From positions 95,244,001 to 95,308,000 of the forward strand of contig CM074856.1 of NCBI GenBank assembly GCA_037501455.1: a stretch of 64,000 nucleotides of DNA, written 5' to 3'. This stretch comes from Lantana camara (taxonomy: Eukaryota; Streptophyta; Magnoliopsida; Lamiales; Verbenaceae). Of this stretch, positions 22,108-33,110 are shown one piece after another. Below the pieces are notes generated by a model. The model ran no database searches. It had not been told where the DNA came from and saw nothing but the letters and a program-made list of their open reading frames with translations. Each line of letters opens with the position of its first letter. Within the stretch, counting starts at the first letter, position 1. A program made the translations under genes and the position numbers.

Positions 22108-23048
22108 GCATGCATCTACGTGAATGTATATATATATATACATATATATATATTAATGCATGTATAAGTATGTATTATATATTGTTTGGTTTACTTGGAA
22201 TTAATTTGATACCTATGTAATTGTTTTGAATGCCTTTATTTGTTTATTCTCCTAATTATGAACTTGTTATCTTTGAGCTATACTTGCTATATGAAATTCA
22301 TGACTTCAATTGCTATGAACTATGAAATGAATGAATGTGATATCTTCATAAATTGAATAATGAATGAATGAATGAATGATATGGAATGAACGAATGATAA
22401 CGAAAGATATGAAATGTTTGGGATTGAAACCTTTATGCTATGAATGTACTTGAATGAATTACTTGAATTATATGGCTTCATGACACCATTTTACTTCTTA
22501 AACATCTTATACCATATGTATTACGTTGTCGTGCGACATATGTGGTTCATTTAGAGTCCTGAGTCTCACGAATGCACCGTATTGTCCTTTGTACAGTTTT
22601 CTCCAGGGCGGAGATGCCGGGTTCATAGGTTACTTCCAAGTCTTCCTTTTCTTCTCGGTATTGTTCGGTAAGGTGTAACAGGTGTTCTCTTCTATTAGTT
22701 ATGATGACCCGATATATCCCTTATGTGAAAGATTTGAGCCAAAATATTATAATTATATATATCGAGTCTTTTCAAAAGAGTCAATGATTTCCAACGTAAA
22801 GTTCTTCTTTTATGTATTCCCACCTTATGATTTTTGGCAAGGACATGATTGAACACACGGGCCTAGGGACTTAGCGCACGTGGCGATCCGGGGAGGCAAG
22901 GGCCCACGGTGATCCCTTGTACTAGTCCCACCACATTTATGGTGATACCGGCCCTCGCTAGGAGATTAGCGAGGAATGGGATCTGAGTGCCCTTGGGGAT
23001 TCATGTACCCCCATTGGCCCATGTATGGACCGGTGGTCAGGTCTTGCT
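20017..23048 (+). mobile_element. LTR D, left part
   Basis: This starts TGTAACGCCCCGATATTTCG at 20017 and aligns by eye with LTR C in its distal half: gtacagttttctccag, the ggccctcgctaggag block and the tggtcaggtcttgct block. Putative splice signals are GAAAG|GTATGT at 20859, CTCCAG ending 22606 and GTAAGG at 22668, bounding a 61-nt mini-exon (22607-22667), the same length as in C. It holds a large TA-rich foldback (21540-22140). Copia L interrupts it at 23049; 55 bp more follow at 33056-33110, and then element B. The rest is outside the window. Confidence 0.85.
21540..22140. repeat. Large TA-rich foldback array
   Basis: About five plus-sense units resembling CGTAGATGCATGCACAAGGG, embedded in (TA)n, are followed from about 21848 by about six units in reverse orientation (CCCTTGTGCATGCATCTACG). 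The turn is near 21838-21848, in gggtatataatatataccc. The block could fold into one long hairpin of roughly 300-bp arms. Open frames encoding YIYIYI are a trivial result of the TA runs. Confidence 0.85.
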
Positions 23049-24230
23049 TGTTCGGAATAGTGCCCTAGAAAGCCGATTGTATATCCGCTTTCTGCTTTTC
23101 CTTATTGCAATCACAGACAATCTTTGAATGAAATAACGAATTGAGGCAACACTTCTTTATATGCTTTTGTTTGGTATGTGTTTACTTTATCTGTGCATGT
23201 ATAAGAACTCCCCTAATCCTGATGGCTTTAGGATTCTAACATTTAGGTGAAATGGTTCATGAAATGGGCCCTATATCACATAAGTCATGATTAGTAAAAT
23301 ACTCCAAGCCGATGAGTCCTACCGACAGTGGGAGTGTCAACCTGACTCCTCTAAGGCTTGCTTGTGGGATCACGCCCTTAAGAAGGACCACCTTGTTTCG
23401 TGGAGGTGCAAAGTGTATAGTTGATACGTGCGTGATACATGAGGGTGCTTACTTTAATAAGTAAGTTCACTGAGGTGCCCCGTGTGAGAAGATTCCTAAA
23501 TGGGAAAGGAAATTTCTATTTCAGGAAATGGAAACTTCCAGATTAGGAAATATCTCACGAGTCATTAATGTGATTAATTGATCCTTAGACTTGAGGTTCC
23601 TTGTCACTTTATGAGTTAACTCTGTTGTCTTAGGTATAAGCTTTAAAGGGTATCGCCTTAGATAACTGATTCAAGGCTTATGCTGGGGCTGCACAAGTGA
23701 TTCATGAAAGTGAATGAGAATCAAGAAAGGACCTACACTTGCATTTGCAAGGTGATCTCTTCTTGTGTAAGTCATTCATATGCCATATGGAGTCCTTGGC
23801 CAAGGCAGTAGATCAAGACATAGCTTTAAGACCAGATTATTAGGGTTCTGAAATGCACTTAGCTTTAAGACCAGATTGAGATCAAATGGATATGAAATGC
23901 ACTTAGCTTTAAGACCAGATTATTAGGGTTCTGATTATTCCCTTACCCTAGATCTTGGTTTAGAGATAGTAAGTAGGAGGATTGTATCTCACATTAACCA
24001 ATGACTTAAAGGTTCTGTCGAATCCAAACATTCCAATTCAGCTAGGGGTTAAACACCTGTTGCTAGACTATGGTCGTTTAATCTGTGGACTGATTAATTA
24101 ATTAGTGAATTAATTAATTAGGGTCACTGCTAATTGAATTGAGAACCTAGAGGGTCACACACAACAACTTGGTTACATGAGTTAAGGCTTAAAATTGATT
24201 AAACGAGTTAATCGGGCCTAGAGGGTTCCA

Positions 24231-24286
24231 CACGTGTGGGTCACGTGTCTGGACACGTGTCATTGTGACACGTGTGCCACACGTGA
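24231..24286 (+). promoter_or_regulatory. G-box (CACGTG) cluster in Copia L LTR
   Basis: Five CACGTG cores occur in 56 bp, about 300 bp upstream of the TATA box. The 3' LTR has six (32266-32335) owing to one extra unit. CACGTG is the core bound by plant bZIP and bHLH factors, including those for abscisic-acid and light responses. Copia I has only about one such core at this place (near 17596). Confidence 0.7.
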
Positions 24287-24590
24287 CTATTTAATTGAAT
24301 ATTAAATAATTAAGTTGTTAATTATTTAATAGACTTTGGTTTAATTTTGAATTAAAAAGAAAGTCTTATTTTGGAGAAAAATAATCTAGTTAATTAATTA
24401 TGAATTGATTAATTAGATAAAATAAGTTATTTATTTTAAATAAATAAAGTATAAAATTATCTAAAAATAGTTTGGATATTTTAGCTCTCTTGAAAGTTGA
24501 TTTGAATTTGAATTCAAAGTCAAACTCAAAATTACTTGAAAGACCAAAACCCTAGCCCATAAGGACTAGGGTTTTCGGTCCTCCCTTTAT

Positions 24591-24616
24591 TATAAATAGG
24601 GGAGCTCAAGCTCCCC
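24591..24616 (+). promoter_or_regulatory. TATA box and adjoining hairpin, Copia L 5' LTR
   Basis: TATAAATA (24591-24598) is followed directly by GGGGAGCTCAAGCTCCCC. In the 3' LTR the same site (32661-32686) has a perfect 18-bp palindrome, GGGGAGCTCGAGCTCCCC. The transcript would start at or soon after the hairpin. Confidence 0.7.
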
Positions 24617-24985
24617 TTAGAGCGAATTGGCAATTCTTTTGGTTTATGTGTTGAACACCATCCTTTCTCCAAGATAAACGAAACCCTAGATTAAGCCTAA
24701 ACACTAACTAGAGAACTAGCATCCTTACTAGTTAGATTGTAGTAAAGTTGGTGGACTATCTCTAGAGAGCTTTAAGTTAGAAGTTTGAAGATTCGAGCTT
24801 TACCAAGGAGGGGGATCAAGCCGCGAGAAGAACGTTCTTGGGTGGCTTGAAACGCTTCAAGAAAGAATAAAAGAAAAGTAAGTTTCTTATCTCTATGAAT
24901 TTGGTTACACGATTGCGAGTCCAAGGTCCTTTTGTTGGGAAAATTTTTTAAATTCCCTGCTTTCTGATTCGTGTTTTCCAACAAG

Positions 24986-24999
24986 TGGTATCAGAGCCA
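24986..24999 (+). other. Primer-binding site of Copia L (tRNA-iMet)
   Basis: TGGTATCAGAGCCA lies two bases after the LTR end and is complementary to the 3' end of initiator tRNA-Met, the usual minus-strand primer of Copia elements. Confidence 0.95.
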
Positions 25000-25304
25000 C
25001 CTCGTAAATCGTGTTTCTGATTCGTCTCAATTATTCTGAATTTGGTAGAAATTCTTAGGCTTAGATGCGAATTAGGTATTCATGAGTTCTTTTAGAAAGC
25101 CTGAATTACGAAACTGTAATTTTTCTTGAATTTCTGAAACTGTTTTCTTAAATTGTGTTTTTGAAAACCGTTTTGATTTAAATATGATGAAATCGTATTT
25201 TTTTTTTTTTTGGATTGAACCGGGTTTTGGAGAAACCCAAAATACGAAACGAAACACGAAAAAGGACGAGCCTAGGCGTGCTAGCACGTCGCCGCCGTAC
25301 AGCC

Positions 25305-25416
25305 CTCCCGCAACCACGCGGGAGGCCCTCCCGCCAGCGCCTAGGACAGCCTAGGCGTGCCTGTCCCGCAACCGCGCGGGACAGATGCCCGCATGCTCCC
25401 GCAACCGCGCGGGAGC
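25305..25416 (+). repeat. Three leader hairpins with AACCRC loop
   Basis: Arms CTCCCGC/GCGGGAG (25305-25324), TGTCCCGC/GCGGGACA (25362-25383) and GCTCCCGC/GCGGGAGC (25395-25416) enclose loops AACCAC, AACCGC and AACCGC. Arm differences between copies are matched on the opposite arm. Copia I has a related hairpin at 18683-18704 with loop AACCGT. Confidence 0.85.
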
Positions 25417-26698
25417 ACCCGCCCGGGATCGCCCGCAAGCGAGCAACAGCAAGCTGCGTGCATTGCGCGCAGGGCGTGCGCCTAGCGCACGACGTTGCGC
25501 GGCGAGCAGCCGCTCGTTCCGGGCGGTTCCGGGTCCCGTTTTTCTCCTTTTCGTGTTTTCGATCCTCGAAATCCCGATTTAATTTTTCTGTAAAAATTTT
25601 GTTTTATTAAATTTGAATTATTTTTGAAATAATTGTTTAAATTGGGATTTTGAAAATTTTAAGCGATTTAAATTTTGGAAAAATTACAAACTTTATTTTA
25701 TGAAAATATTGAAAGAATAAAATTATTAATTTTTCAAAAATTAATTAGAATTTTATTGGTTTATAGTTATTCGTGTTTTATTGAAAAGTCTCTTGAAGAA
25801 GAATTGCATCTAAGTTGTGTTTTAAGCTATCAGAGCTTACAGCGAGAATTTTAATTTATTGGTTAAATTTAAATTCTTGCAAAAGCATGTTAGGTGATCA
25901 TGGGTTTAGACTTATGTATGGTTTTAATTTATGCACATGGATGGTTTAAATTGGGGTTGGAGCCCTATAGTTGCTTTTTTCAATTGAGGTTGGAGCCTCA
26001 CTTATGTGCGTACTGTTATGTGATTTATTGTGTGGCTTTCCATATTACTGTTTTTAAGGCCGGGGTATGCCCCGTGTAATTGTCTAAGGCCAATATGAAG
26101 ATTGAGCCTTATTACTTTATGTCTTTTTCTTTTTATTGTAATTTGAGAGTAGAGATAGGCGGTGAGGTTTTATTTTCATTTTGGAGACAATGCACCCAAG
26201 GAGTAAGATGGACCACATTCAAGTAACAAGGAGGCCATAAGTGAAGACCCCTCAAAATGTTAGGGAGGGGAATCTCAATTGTAAAAATGTAATAGAGATA
26301 GGGCTTGTATTTTGTTACCGCTTTCCCTTATGTGATTTAAACTGTTTATGTGGCATGTATGTTAGAACTTGTGATTGTGGAGTGGCTCCCACATATCACA
26401 CATAAGATAGGTAGAACCCATGATCATTACATGTTAGTATCATGCTAGGACATGTTATCTGTTTATGTGCTTGTTTGAAATGCATTAAAGTGTACTTGCA
26501 TTAATCAAGACCAATAAAATTGGATAACTTTTATGTTGGTGAGGTCGAACCGGACAACTCTCCGGTTGATTCGAAAATTCCCATTAAATATTAAGCTAAT
26601 TTTGAAGAAATAGGTATTTAATTCGAGATGCAAATTTTGAATTAAATTCCTAGCATTCCATCAATAGGTTTTAAGTTTAGTAAGTGAAGCTAGTTATT

Positions 26699-27017
26699 GT
26701 CCGCGAGTCGTGGGATAGCTAGTGGAGCTTATTAGTTCTTAGTTACCTAATTGATCATTTTAAATGATCAATATTTCATGATCAATTTTAGCAAGGGCGA
26801 TGTCCGCGAGTCGTGGGTCATTCGAACTATGTTTTGATCATGATCTTATGATTGATGGGTCTAGCTTAACGCCTAAGTAAATATGGATGTCGCACGAGTC
26901 GTGGGTCCATATTGAAAGATAAGTGATGCAAAAACAATTACTAAGAGTTCTAAAGGTGTTAGAATTGGTAAGTCGTACCTACCTAGGGTTTCACTTAGAA
27001 TGTCCGCGAGTCGTGGG
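26699..27017 (+). repeat. Four copies of GTCCGCGAGTCGTGGG in leader
   Basis: The motif is exact at 26699-26714, 26802-26817 and 27002-27017. A variant, GTCGCACGAGTCGTGGG, lies at 26889-26905. Spacing is 87-113 bp and the intervening sequence is unrelated, ending about 200 bp before the gag start. Confidence 0.9.
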
Positions 27018-27223
27018 TTCAAGGTAAAATGCCTAGGATCTTAGTACCCATTGGGAAACGTGTTCCTCTTAGATCTTTGGGAATTATAGATCTTTGAAAA
27101 ACAGTGGGAGCTACATTAGATTAAAGACCTTATCTTTTGTATATCGTTATAATTCAGCATGCTCACTAGTTCTCTATTTTACCATTTAGGTCGTAGATTA
27201 TGTGATTCTCTACGTGTTTTGAA

Positions 27224-27986
27224 ATGGCAACCAAAAACCCTCTTGAATCGATCCACGAGTCAAACAAGTTGACTGGTCCCAACTATTCTGATTGGCTGAG
27301 GAATCTAAAAATCATTTTAGATTCTAAGAAGAAAACTTATGTTCTCTTCGAAGGGGAGCCTAGTCCCGAAGTGGAAGGATGATAATCTCCAAGCCCGTTG
27401 CCTTATGTTGGCTAACATGTCTCCGGACTTGCAAAGGCAACATGAGGCCATGGAATTCGCTTGGGAGATTTACGACCACTTAGAGCAACTTTACCGCCCT
27501 CATGAACGTGTTACAAGGTATAACACTTCAAAGGAATTGTTCCACTTAAGAATGAGGGAAGGTTCAAGTGTCCATGAATATGGACTCAAGTTTCTTGCCC
27601 TTACTGAGAAACTTGCCTCCATGGACATACCACTGAAAGATGAGCTTTCAGTGGATTTGTTGCTAGCTTTGCTCCCACCATCATTCAACCCATTTGTCCT
27701 TAACTTCAATAAGAATCATGCTGGTGCTACTGTAGCTGAGCTGATTAGTGAGCTTGTGACTGCTGAAAGCACGATCAAGAAGGACAATAAGGTTTTGATG
27801 GTGAATGCTCCATCTTCCTCTTCTGGGCCTTCTAAAGGTAAGGGTAAGAAAGCCCAAAAGAAGAAGAAGAAACCCCTTAAGCCCACTGGTGGCGTTTTGA
27901 AGGGGAAGGCCCAAAAGAAGAAGTGAGATCAAAAAGAGGATGTTTGCTTCCATTGTGGCGAAGCGGGACATTGGAGGAGAAACTGC
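27224..27986 (+). pseudogene. gag: Copia L gag, broken
   Basis: The start ATG at 27224 opens a frame MATKNPLESIHESNKLTG...NYSDWL, a typical Copia gag N terminus, which hits TGA at 27380. The rest (WKDDNLQARCLMLANMSPDLQ onward) is in another frame and open to TGA at 27924, so a frameshift lies between about 27340 and 27380. Past that stop the same frame encodes a CCHC zinc knuckle (CFHCGEAGHWRRNC, 27945-27986). The TGA is therefore a nonsense change inside gag and not its true end. A lysine-rich linker (27840-27920) precedes the knuckle. The protein would form the capsid and bind genomic RNA through the knuckle. Confidence 0.93.
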
Positions 27987-28009
27987 CCAGAGTACAAGGC
28001 TACTCTAAA

Positions 28010-30535
28010 GAAAGTATCTTTCTCGTTGAAGTAAATCTTTCTATCAATTCTAGTTGTTGGGTACTTGATACCGGTTGTGGAACTCATATATGTAATGATG
28101 TACAGATGCTAAGTGAAGTCCAACAACTCAAAGAAGGAGAATGTGTCTTGAAGATCGGCGATGGCTCAAATGTTGAAGCTCGAGCTTTAGGCACAATTAG
28201 ATTAGATTTAGGTAGTTTTGAGTTAGTCATAAATAAAGTCCTTTATGTACCGAGCATTATTCGTAATATAATTTCTGTTCCAATTTTAGATTGTGAAGGT
28301 TATGAAACTTATATTAAGAATGGTAAATACTTTATCAAACGGAACAACTCTTCCGTTCACATCGGTACTCTAAGTAATGGACCTTATCTAACTCAGAATA
28401 TCAATATTATGAATATACAACGAGAAACGAAGCGTAAGAGAGATGACAAAGTTTCAGCTCCCTTATGGCACGCTAGATTAGGACACATTTCCAAGAACAG
28501 AATTAGCAAGATAAACACTTTAGGATCATTCTCTGAAAATGATCTTAAGGAGTTAACTTCTTGCGAATCCTGTCTCAAAGGAAAAATGTCCAAAGTCCCT
28601 TTTAAAGGAACTGTGGAACGTGCCATTAAGGTTTTGGATTTGATCCATACTGATGTTTGTGGACCGCTTAGTGTAAGCACAAGAAACAATTATCAGTATT
28701 TCATAACCTTTACCGATGACTTTAGTCGATATGGTTATGTATACTTAATGAAGTATAAATCTGAAGCTTTTGAGAAATTCTTAGAATTTCGAAAGGGGGT
28801 TGAGAACCAAACTGGTCACAAGATCAAAGCACTTAGATCTGATCGAGGAGGCGAGTATCTTAGTGAAGAATTCCTTAATCATCTCAAAGATACTGGGATT
28901 ATCTCTCAGTGGAGTCCTCCGGGAACTCCTCAGCTTAATGGAGTTTCTGAGAGAAGGAATCGAACCCTACTAGATATGGTTCGTTCCATGATGAGTTTCA
29001 CTGACTTACCACCTTCTTTCTGGGGTTATACCCTAGAAAGTGCAGCAAAGATTTTGAATCTAGTTCCCTCTAAGTCAGTCCCTAAAACGTCCTATGAAAT
29101 GTGGCATGGTAAAATCCCTAGTTATTCTTACTTAAGAATTTGGGGTTGTCCTGCTTACGTGAAGAGGACAGTGGGAGATAAGTTAGAATCTCGTTCTAAC
29201 TTATGCTACTTTGTAGGTTATCCTAAGGAATCCATAGGATACTACTTCTATGATCAATCTGAACAAAAGGTGTTTGTTTCCAGAAATGCCACTTTTCTGG
29301 AGGAACCGTTCCTTAAAGAAAAGAAAGGCAAGATCATAGAATTAGAAGAAGTACAAAGTGATCCCACACCACCCACTGAAGAAACGTCCCCTTCTGATCA
29401 ACAACAACCAATCATGAATTTCGATACACATGAAAATCCTCCTCTAAGGCGTTCTGAACGCACTCCTAGACAGCCGGAGAGATGGTATGGATGCTTCCAT
29501 GAAATCTTTCAAAAGGATAATGATCCTTTGACATATGAGGAGGCACTTTCAGATTCTGACTCTGAACAGTGGATAGAAGCCATGAAATCCGAAATGGACT
29601 CCATGAACTCCAATCAAGTTTGGACCTTGGTAGATTTGCCTGATGGGGTCAAACCCATAGGTTGCAAATGGATCTTTAAGAGAAAGCTTGGAGTTGATGG
29701 AAGCATTGCCGCCTACAAAGCAAGACTGGTTGCAAAAGGATTCACTCAAAGACCCAGCGTGGACTTTGATGAAACCTTCTCACCAGTTGCAATGCAAAAG
29801 TCTATTCGGATCATGGTTGCCATTGCTGCGTATTATGACTATGAGATATGGCAAATGAATGTGAAAACTACCTTTCTCAATGGTGACATTGATAAAGACA
29901 TTTATATGGAGCAACCCATAGGTTTCACATTCAGTGGGAGTGAGCAAAGGGTTTGCAAACTCCAAAGATCAATCTATGGATTGAAACAGGCTTCTAGGAA
30001 TTGGAACATTCGATTTGATGAATCAGTCAAAGCGTTTGGCTTCATTCAAATTTCGAATGAATCATGTCTGTATAGAAAGGAATTGGAGACCTCAGTGCAA
30101 TTCTTAGTACTTTATGTTGATGACATCCTTCTTATTGGGAATTCGAAGGATGACATGAAAGTGACTAAGTTATGGTTATCGAACCAATTCGGGATGAAAG
30201 ATCTTGGTGATGCGTCCTATATCCTTGGAATTAAAATCTATCAAGATAGATCTAGAAGGTTAATAGGACTATCACAGTCGATGTACATTGACAAAGTATT
30301 GAAGAGATTCAATATGGAGTCAGCAAAGGTTAAGAACCTTCCTATGAGTGTAGGAACATGTCTTTCAAAGAAGATGTGTCCTAAGACTAACCTTGAGAAG
30401 GAGAGAATGACTCATACACCTTGTGCGTCAGCAATAGGTAGCATAATGTATTCAATGTTATGTACTCGACTGGATGTGGCTTATGCACTTAGTGTAACAA
30501 GTCATTTCCAATCTGACCCTGGAGATGGTCACTAG
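28010..30535 (+). pseudogene. pol: Copia L protease-integrase-RT, broken
   Basis: This frame differs from that of gag, so a second frameshift lies near 28000-28020. In order: protease with the DTG site (WVLDTGCGTHIC, 28069); integrase zinc domain (LWHARLGH...CESCLKGK, about 28463-28590); integrase catalytic core with Asp in HTDVCGP (about 28650), Asp in SDRGGEY (28838) and Glu in GVSERRN (about 28942); and reverse transcriptase from VWTLVDLP to past YVDDILL (30112-30132). The first catalytic Asp position of reverse transcriptase reads QMNVKT (about 29850), with Asn where the family has Asp. The frame ends at TAG 30533, after which homology continues unbroken. Confidence 0.95.
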
Positions 30536-31102
30536 GCTGCCGTGAAGAATATTCTTAAGTACTTGAAAAGTACTAAAGATTTATTCTTAGTTTACGGAGG
30601 TCAGAAAGATCTTACTGTCGAAGGATACTGCGATGCAAGCTTTGCATCTGACTTAGATGATTTTAAGTCAATGTCAGGATACATTTTCTGCCTAAACGGC
30701 GGAGCAGTGAGTTGGAAGAGTTCCAAGCAAACTACCACTGCAGATTCGACCACTGAGGCCGAATGCTTGGCTGCAAATCATGCAGCTAAGGAAGGTGTTT
30801 GGATTAGAAACTTCATTCAAGAGTTGAATGTTGTTCCTAGCATGAAAGAGCCCATTTCTGTGTTTTGTGACAACACTGGGGCGGTTGCTCAAGCAAGAGA
30901 ACCAAGATCTCACCAGCGGACCAAGCACATTATGAGGAAGTATCACTTAATCCGTGATATTATCAAAAGAGGAGATGTGCAAATTGAGAGGGTCACATCG
31001 GCAGAGAACGTGGCAGGTCCACTTACTAAACCCCTTAGTCGAGAAGCTTTCCAAGGTCATCTTCAGAAGATGGGACTTAGAGTAGCTTTAGAATGGCTTT
31101 GA
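30536..31102 (+). pseudogene. Copia L RNase H domain, cut off by a stop
   Basis: This is in the same frame as the preceding pol segment and separated from it only by the TAG codon. It carries RNase H landmarks: YCDASFASD, SSKQTTTADSTTEAEC and FCDNTGAVAQA, then the typical C terminus TKHIMRKYHLIRD...VADPLTKPL-like (here VAGPLTKPL). It would degrade template RNA during reverse transcription. It ends with TGA at 31100-31102, 16 bp before the 3' LTR. Confidence 0.93.
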
Positions 31103-31118
31103 CGGGCATGTGGGAGAT
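31103..31118 (+). other. Polypurine tract of Copia L
   Basis: The GGGCATGTGGGAGAT sequence immediately precedes the 3' LTR start TGTTAGG at 31119. It ends with the TGGGAGAT form common in plant Copia elements. Confidence 0.85.
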
Positions 31119-33055
31119 TGTTAGGAATAGTGCCCTAGAAAGCCGATTGTATATCCGCTTTGTGCTTTTCCTTATTGTAATCACAGATAATCTTTGAATG
31201 AAATAACGAATTGAGGCAACACTTCTTTATATGCTCTTGTTTGGTATGCGTTTACTTTATCTGTACATGTATAAGAACTCCCCTAATCCTGATGACTTTA
31301 GGACTCTACCATTTAGGTGAAATGGTTCATGAAACGGGCCCTATATCACATAAGTCATGATTAGTAAAATACTCCAAGCCGATGAGTCCTACCGACAGTG
31401 GGAGTGTCAACCTGACTCCTCTAAGGCTTGCTTGTGGGATCACGCCCTTAAGAAGGACCACCTTGTTTCATGGAGGAGCAAAGTGTATAGTTGATACGTG
31501 CGTGATACATGAGGGTGCTTACTTTAATAAGTAAGTTCACTGAGGTGCCCCGTGTGAGAAGATTCCTAAATGGGAAAGGAAGTTTCTATTTCAGGAAATG
31601 GAAACTTCCAGATTAGGAAATATCTCACGAGTCATTGATGTGATTAATTGATCCTTAGACTTGAGGTTCCTTGTCACTTTATGAGTTAACTCTGTAGTCT
31701 TAGGTATAAGCTTTAAAGGGTGTCGCCTTAGACAACTGATTCAAGGCTTATGCTGGGGCTGCACAAGTGATTCATGGAAGTGAATGTGAATCAAGAAAGG
31801 ACCTACACTTGCATTTGCAAGGTGATCTCTTATTGTGTAAGTCATTCATATGCCATATGGAGTCCTTGGCCAAGGCAGTAGATCAAGACATCAAGAAAAG
31901 GGTTTCTTGGATTGAGATCAAATGCATATGAAATGCACTTAGCTTTAAGACCAGATTATTAGGGTTCTGATTATTCCCTTACCCTAGATCTTGGTTGAGA
32001 GATAGTAAGTAGGGAGATTGTATCTCACATTAATCAATGACTTAAAGGTTCTATCGAATCCGAACATTCCAATTCAGCTAGGGGTTAAACACCTGTTGCT
32101 AGACTATGGTCGTTTAATCTGTAGACTGGTTAATTAATTAGTGAATTAATTAATTAGGGTCACTGCTAATTGAATTGAGAACCTAGAGGGTCACACACAA
32201 CAACTCGGTTACATGAGTTAAGGCTTAAAAATGATTAAACGAGTTAATCGGGCCTAGAGGGTTCCACACGTGTGAAACCACACGTGTGGGTCACGTGACT
32301 GGACACGTGTCATTGTGACACGTGTGCCACACGTGACTATTTAATTGAATATTAAATAATTAAGTTGTTAATTATTTAATAGACTCTGGTTTAATTTTGA
32401 ATTAAAAAGAAAGTCTTATTTTGGAGAAAAATAATCTAGTTAATTAATTATGAATTAATTAATTAGATAAAATAAGTTATTTATTTTAAATAAATAAAGC
32501 ATAAAATTATCCAAAAATAGTTTGGATATTTTAGCTCTCTTGAAAGTTGATTTGAATTTGAATTCAAAGTCAAAGTCAAAATTACTTGATGATCAAGTAA
32601 TAGGAGAGAGAGACCAAAACCCTAGCCCATAAGGACTAGGATTTTCGGTCCTCCCTTTATTATAAATAGGGGAGCTCGAGCTCCCCTTTGAGCAAATTGG
32701 CAATTCTTTTGGTTCATGTGTTGAACACCATCCTTTCTCCAAGATAAACGAAACCCTAGGTTAAGCCTAAACACTAACTAGAGAACTAGTATCCTTACTA
32801 GTTAGATTGTAGTAAAGTTGGTGGACTATCTCTAGAGAGCTTTAAGTTAGAAGTTTGAAGATTCGAGCTTTACCAAGGAGAGAGGATCAAGCCGCGAGAA
32901 GAGCGTTCTTGGGTGGCTTGAAACGCTTCAAGAAAGAATAAAAGAAAAGTGAGTTTCTTATCTCTACAAATTTGGTTACACGATTGCGAGTCCAAGGTCC
33001 TTTTGTTGGGAAAAGTTTTTAAATTCCGCTGCTTTCTGATTCATGTTTTCCAACA
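31119..33055 (+). repeat. 3' LTR of Copia L
   Basis: It is 1,937 bp and collinear with the 5' LTR except for point changes, one extra G-box unit near 32270, and the absence of the duplicated block seen at 23823-23925. It ends CCAACA followed by the TSD ttgct. Confidence 0.97.
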
Positions 33056-33110
33056 TTGCTAACCCATCCACCACCCGGAGGAAAAAGGTGTAAGTGTTTA
33101 TGATTATGAA
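33056..33110 (+). mobile_element. LTR D, short middle part
   Basis: TTGCTAACCCATCCACCACC and what follows continue LTR D after Copia L, matching LTR C near 58026-58090. It is cut at 33111 by element B. The five bases atgaa (33106-33110) should be B's target duplication; the second copy lies outside the window. Confidence 0.85.

Larger units (their letters stand above)
23049..24983 (+). repeat. 5' LTR of Copia L
   Basis: Long for a Copia LTR. It carries five CACGTG boxes at 24231-24286, TATAAATA at 24591-24598 and a start-proximal palindrome at 24599-24616. Between 23823 and 23925 it differs from the 3' LTR by a local duplication of the words cttagctttaagaccagatt (three occurrences instead of one). 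Confidence 0.97.
25000..27223 (+). other. Long leader of Copia L
   Basis: These 2.2 kb between the primer-binding site and the gag start contain no supported gene. Two structured blocks stand out: three GC-rich hairpins with a constant loop (25305-25416), and four copies of a 16-17-nt motif (26699-27017). GC-rich open frames around 25178-25610 are probably chance, since no family is recognisable and both strands are open. Confidence 0.85.
23049..33055 (+). mobile_element. Full-length Ty1/Copia retrotransposon L, TSD ttgct
   Basis: The element is about 10.0 kb, with LTRs of 1,935 bp (23049-24983) and 1,937 bp (31119-33055). Both begin TGTT and end CCAACA, and ttgct flanks both ends (23044-23048 and 33056-33060). 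Order is LTR, tRNA-iMet primer-binding site, 2.2-kb leader, gag, protease, integrase, reverse transcriptase, RNase H, polypurine tract, LTR. Integrase before reverse transcriptase defines Copia. It sits in LTR D: joining both flanks gives ggtcttgctaaccc, matching LTR C at about 58020. Coding lesions (frameshifts and stops) show it is inactive. LTR differences are clearly more than in E or C. Confidence 0.97.

Noticed and set aside
21241..22220. Proteins of YIYIYI type
   Set aside because: Direct translation of TA microsatellites.
25178..25610. Arginine- and alanine-rich proteins in the Copia L leader
   Set aside because: GC-rich hairpin repeats leave all frames open; no domain, and position between primer-binding site and gag fits a leader.
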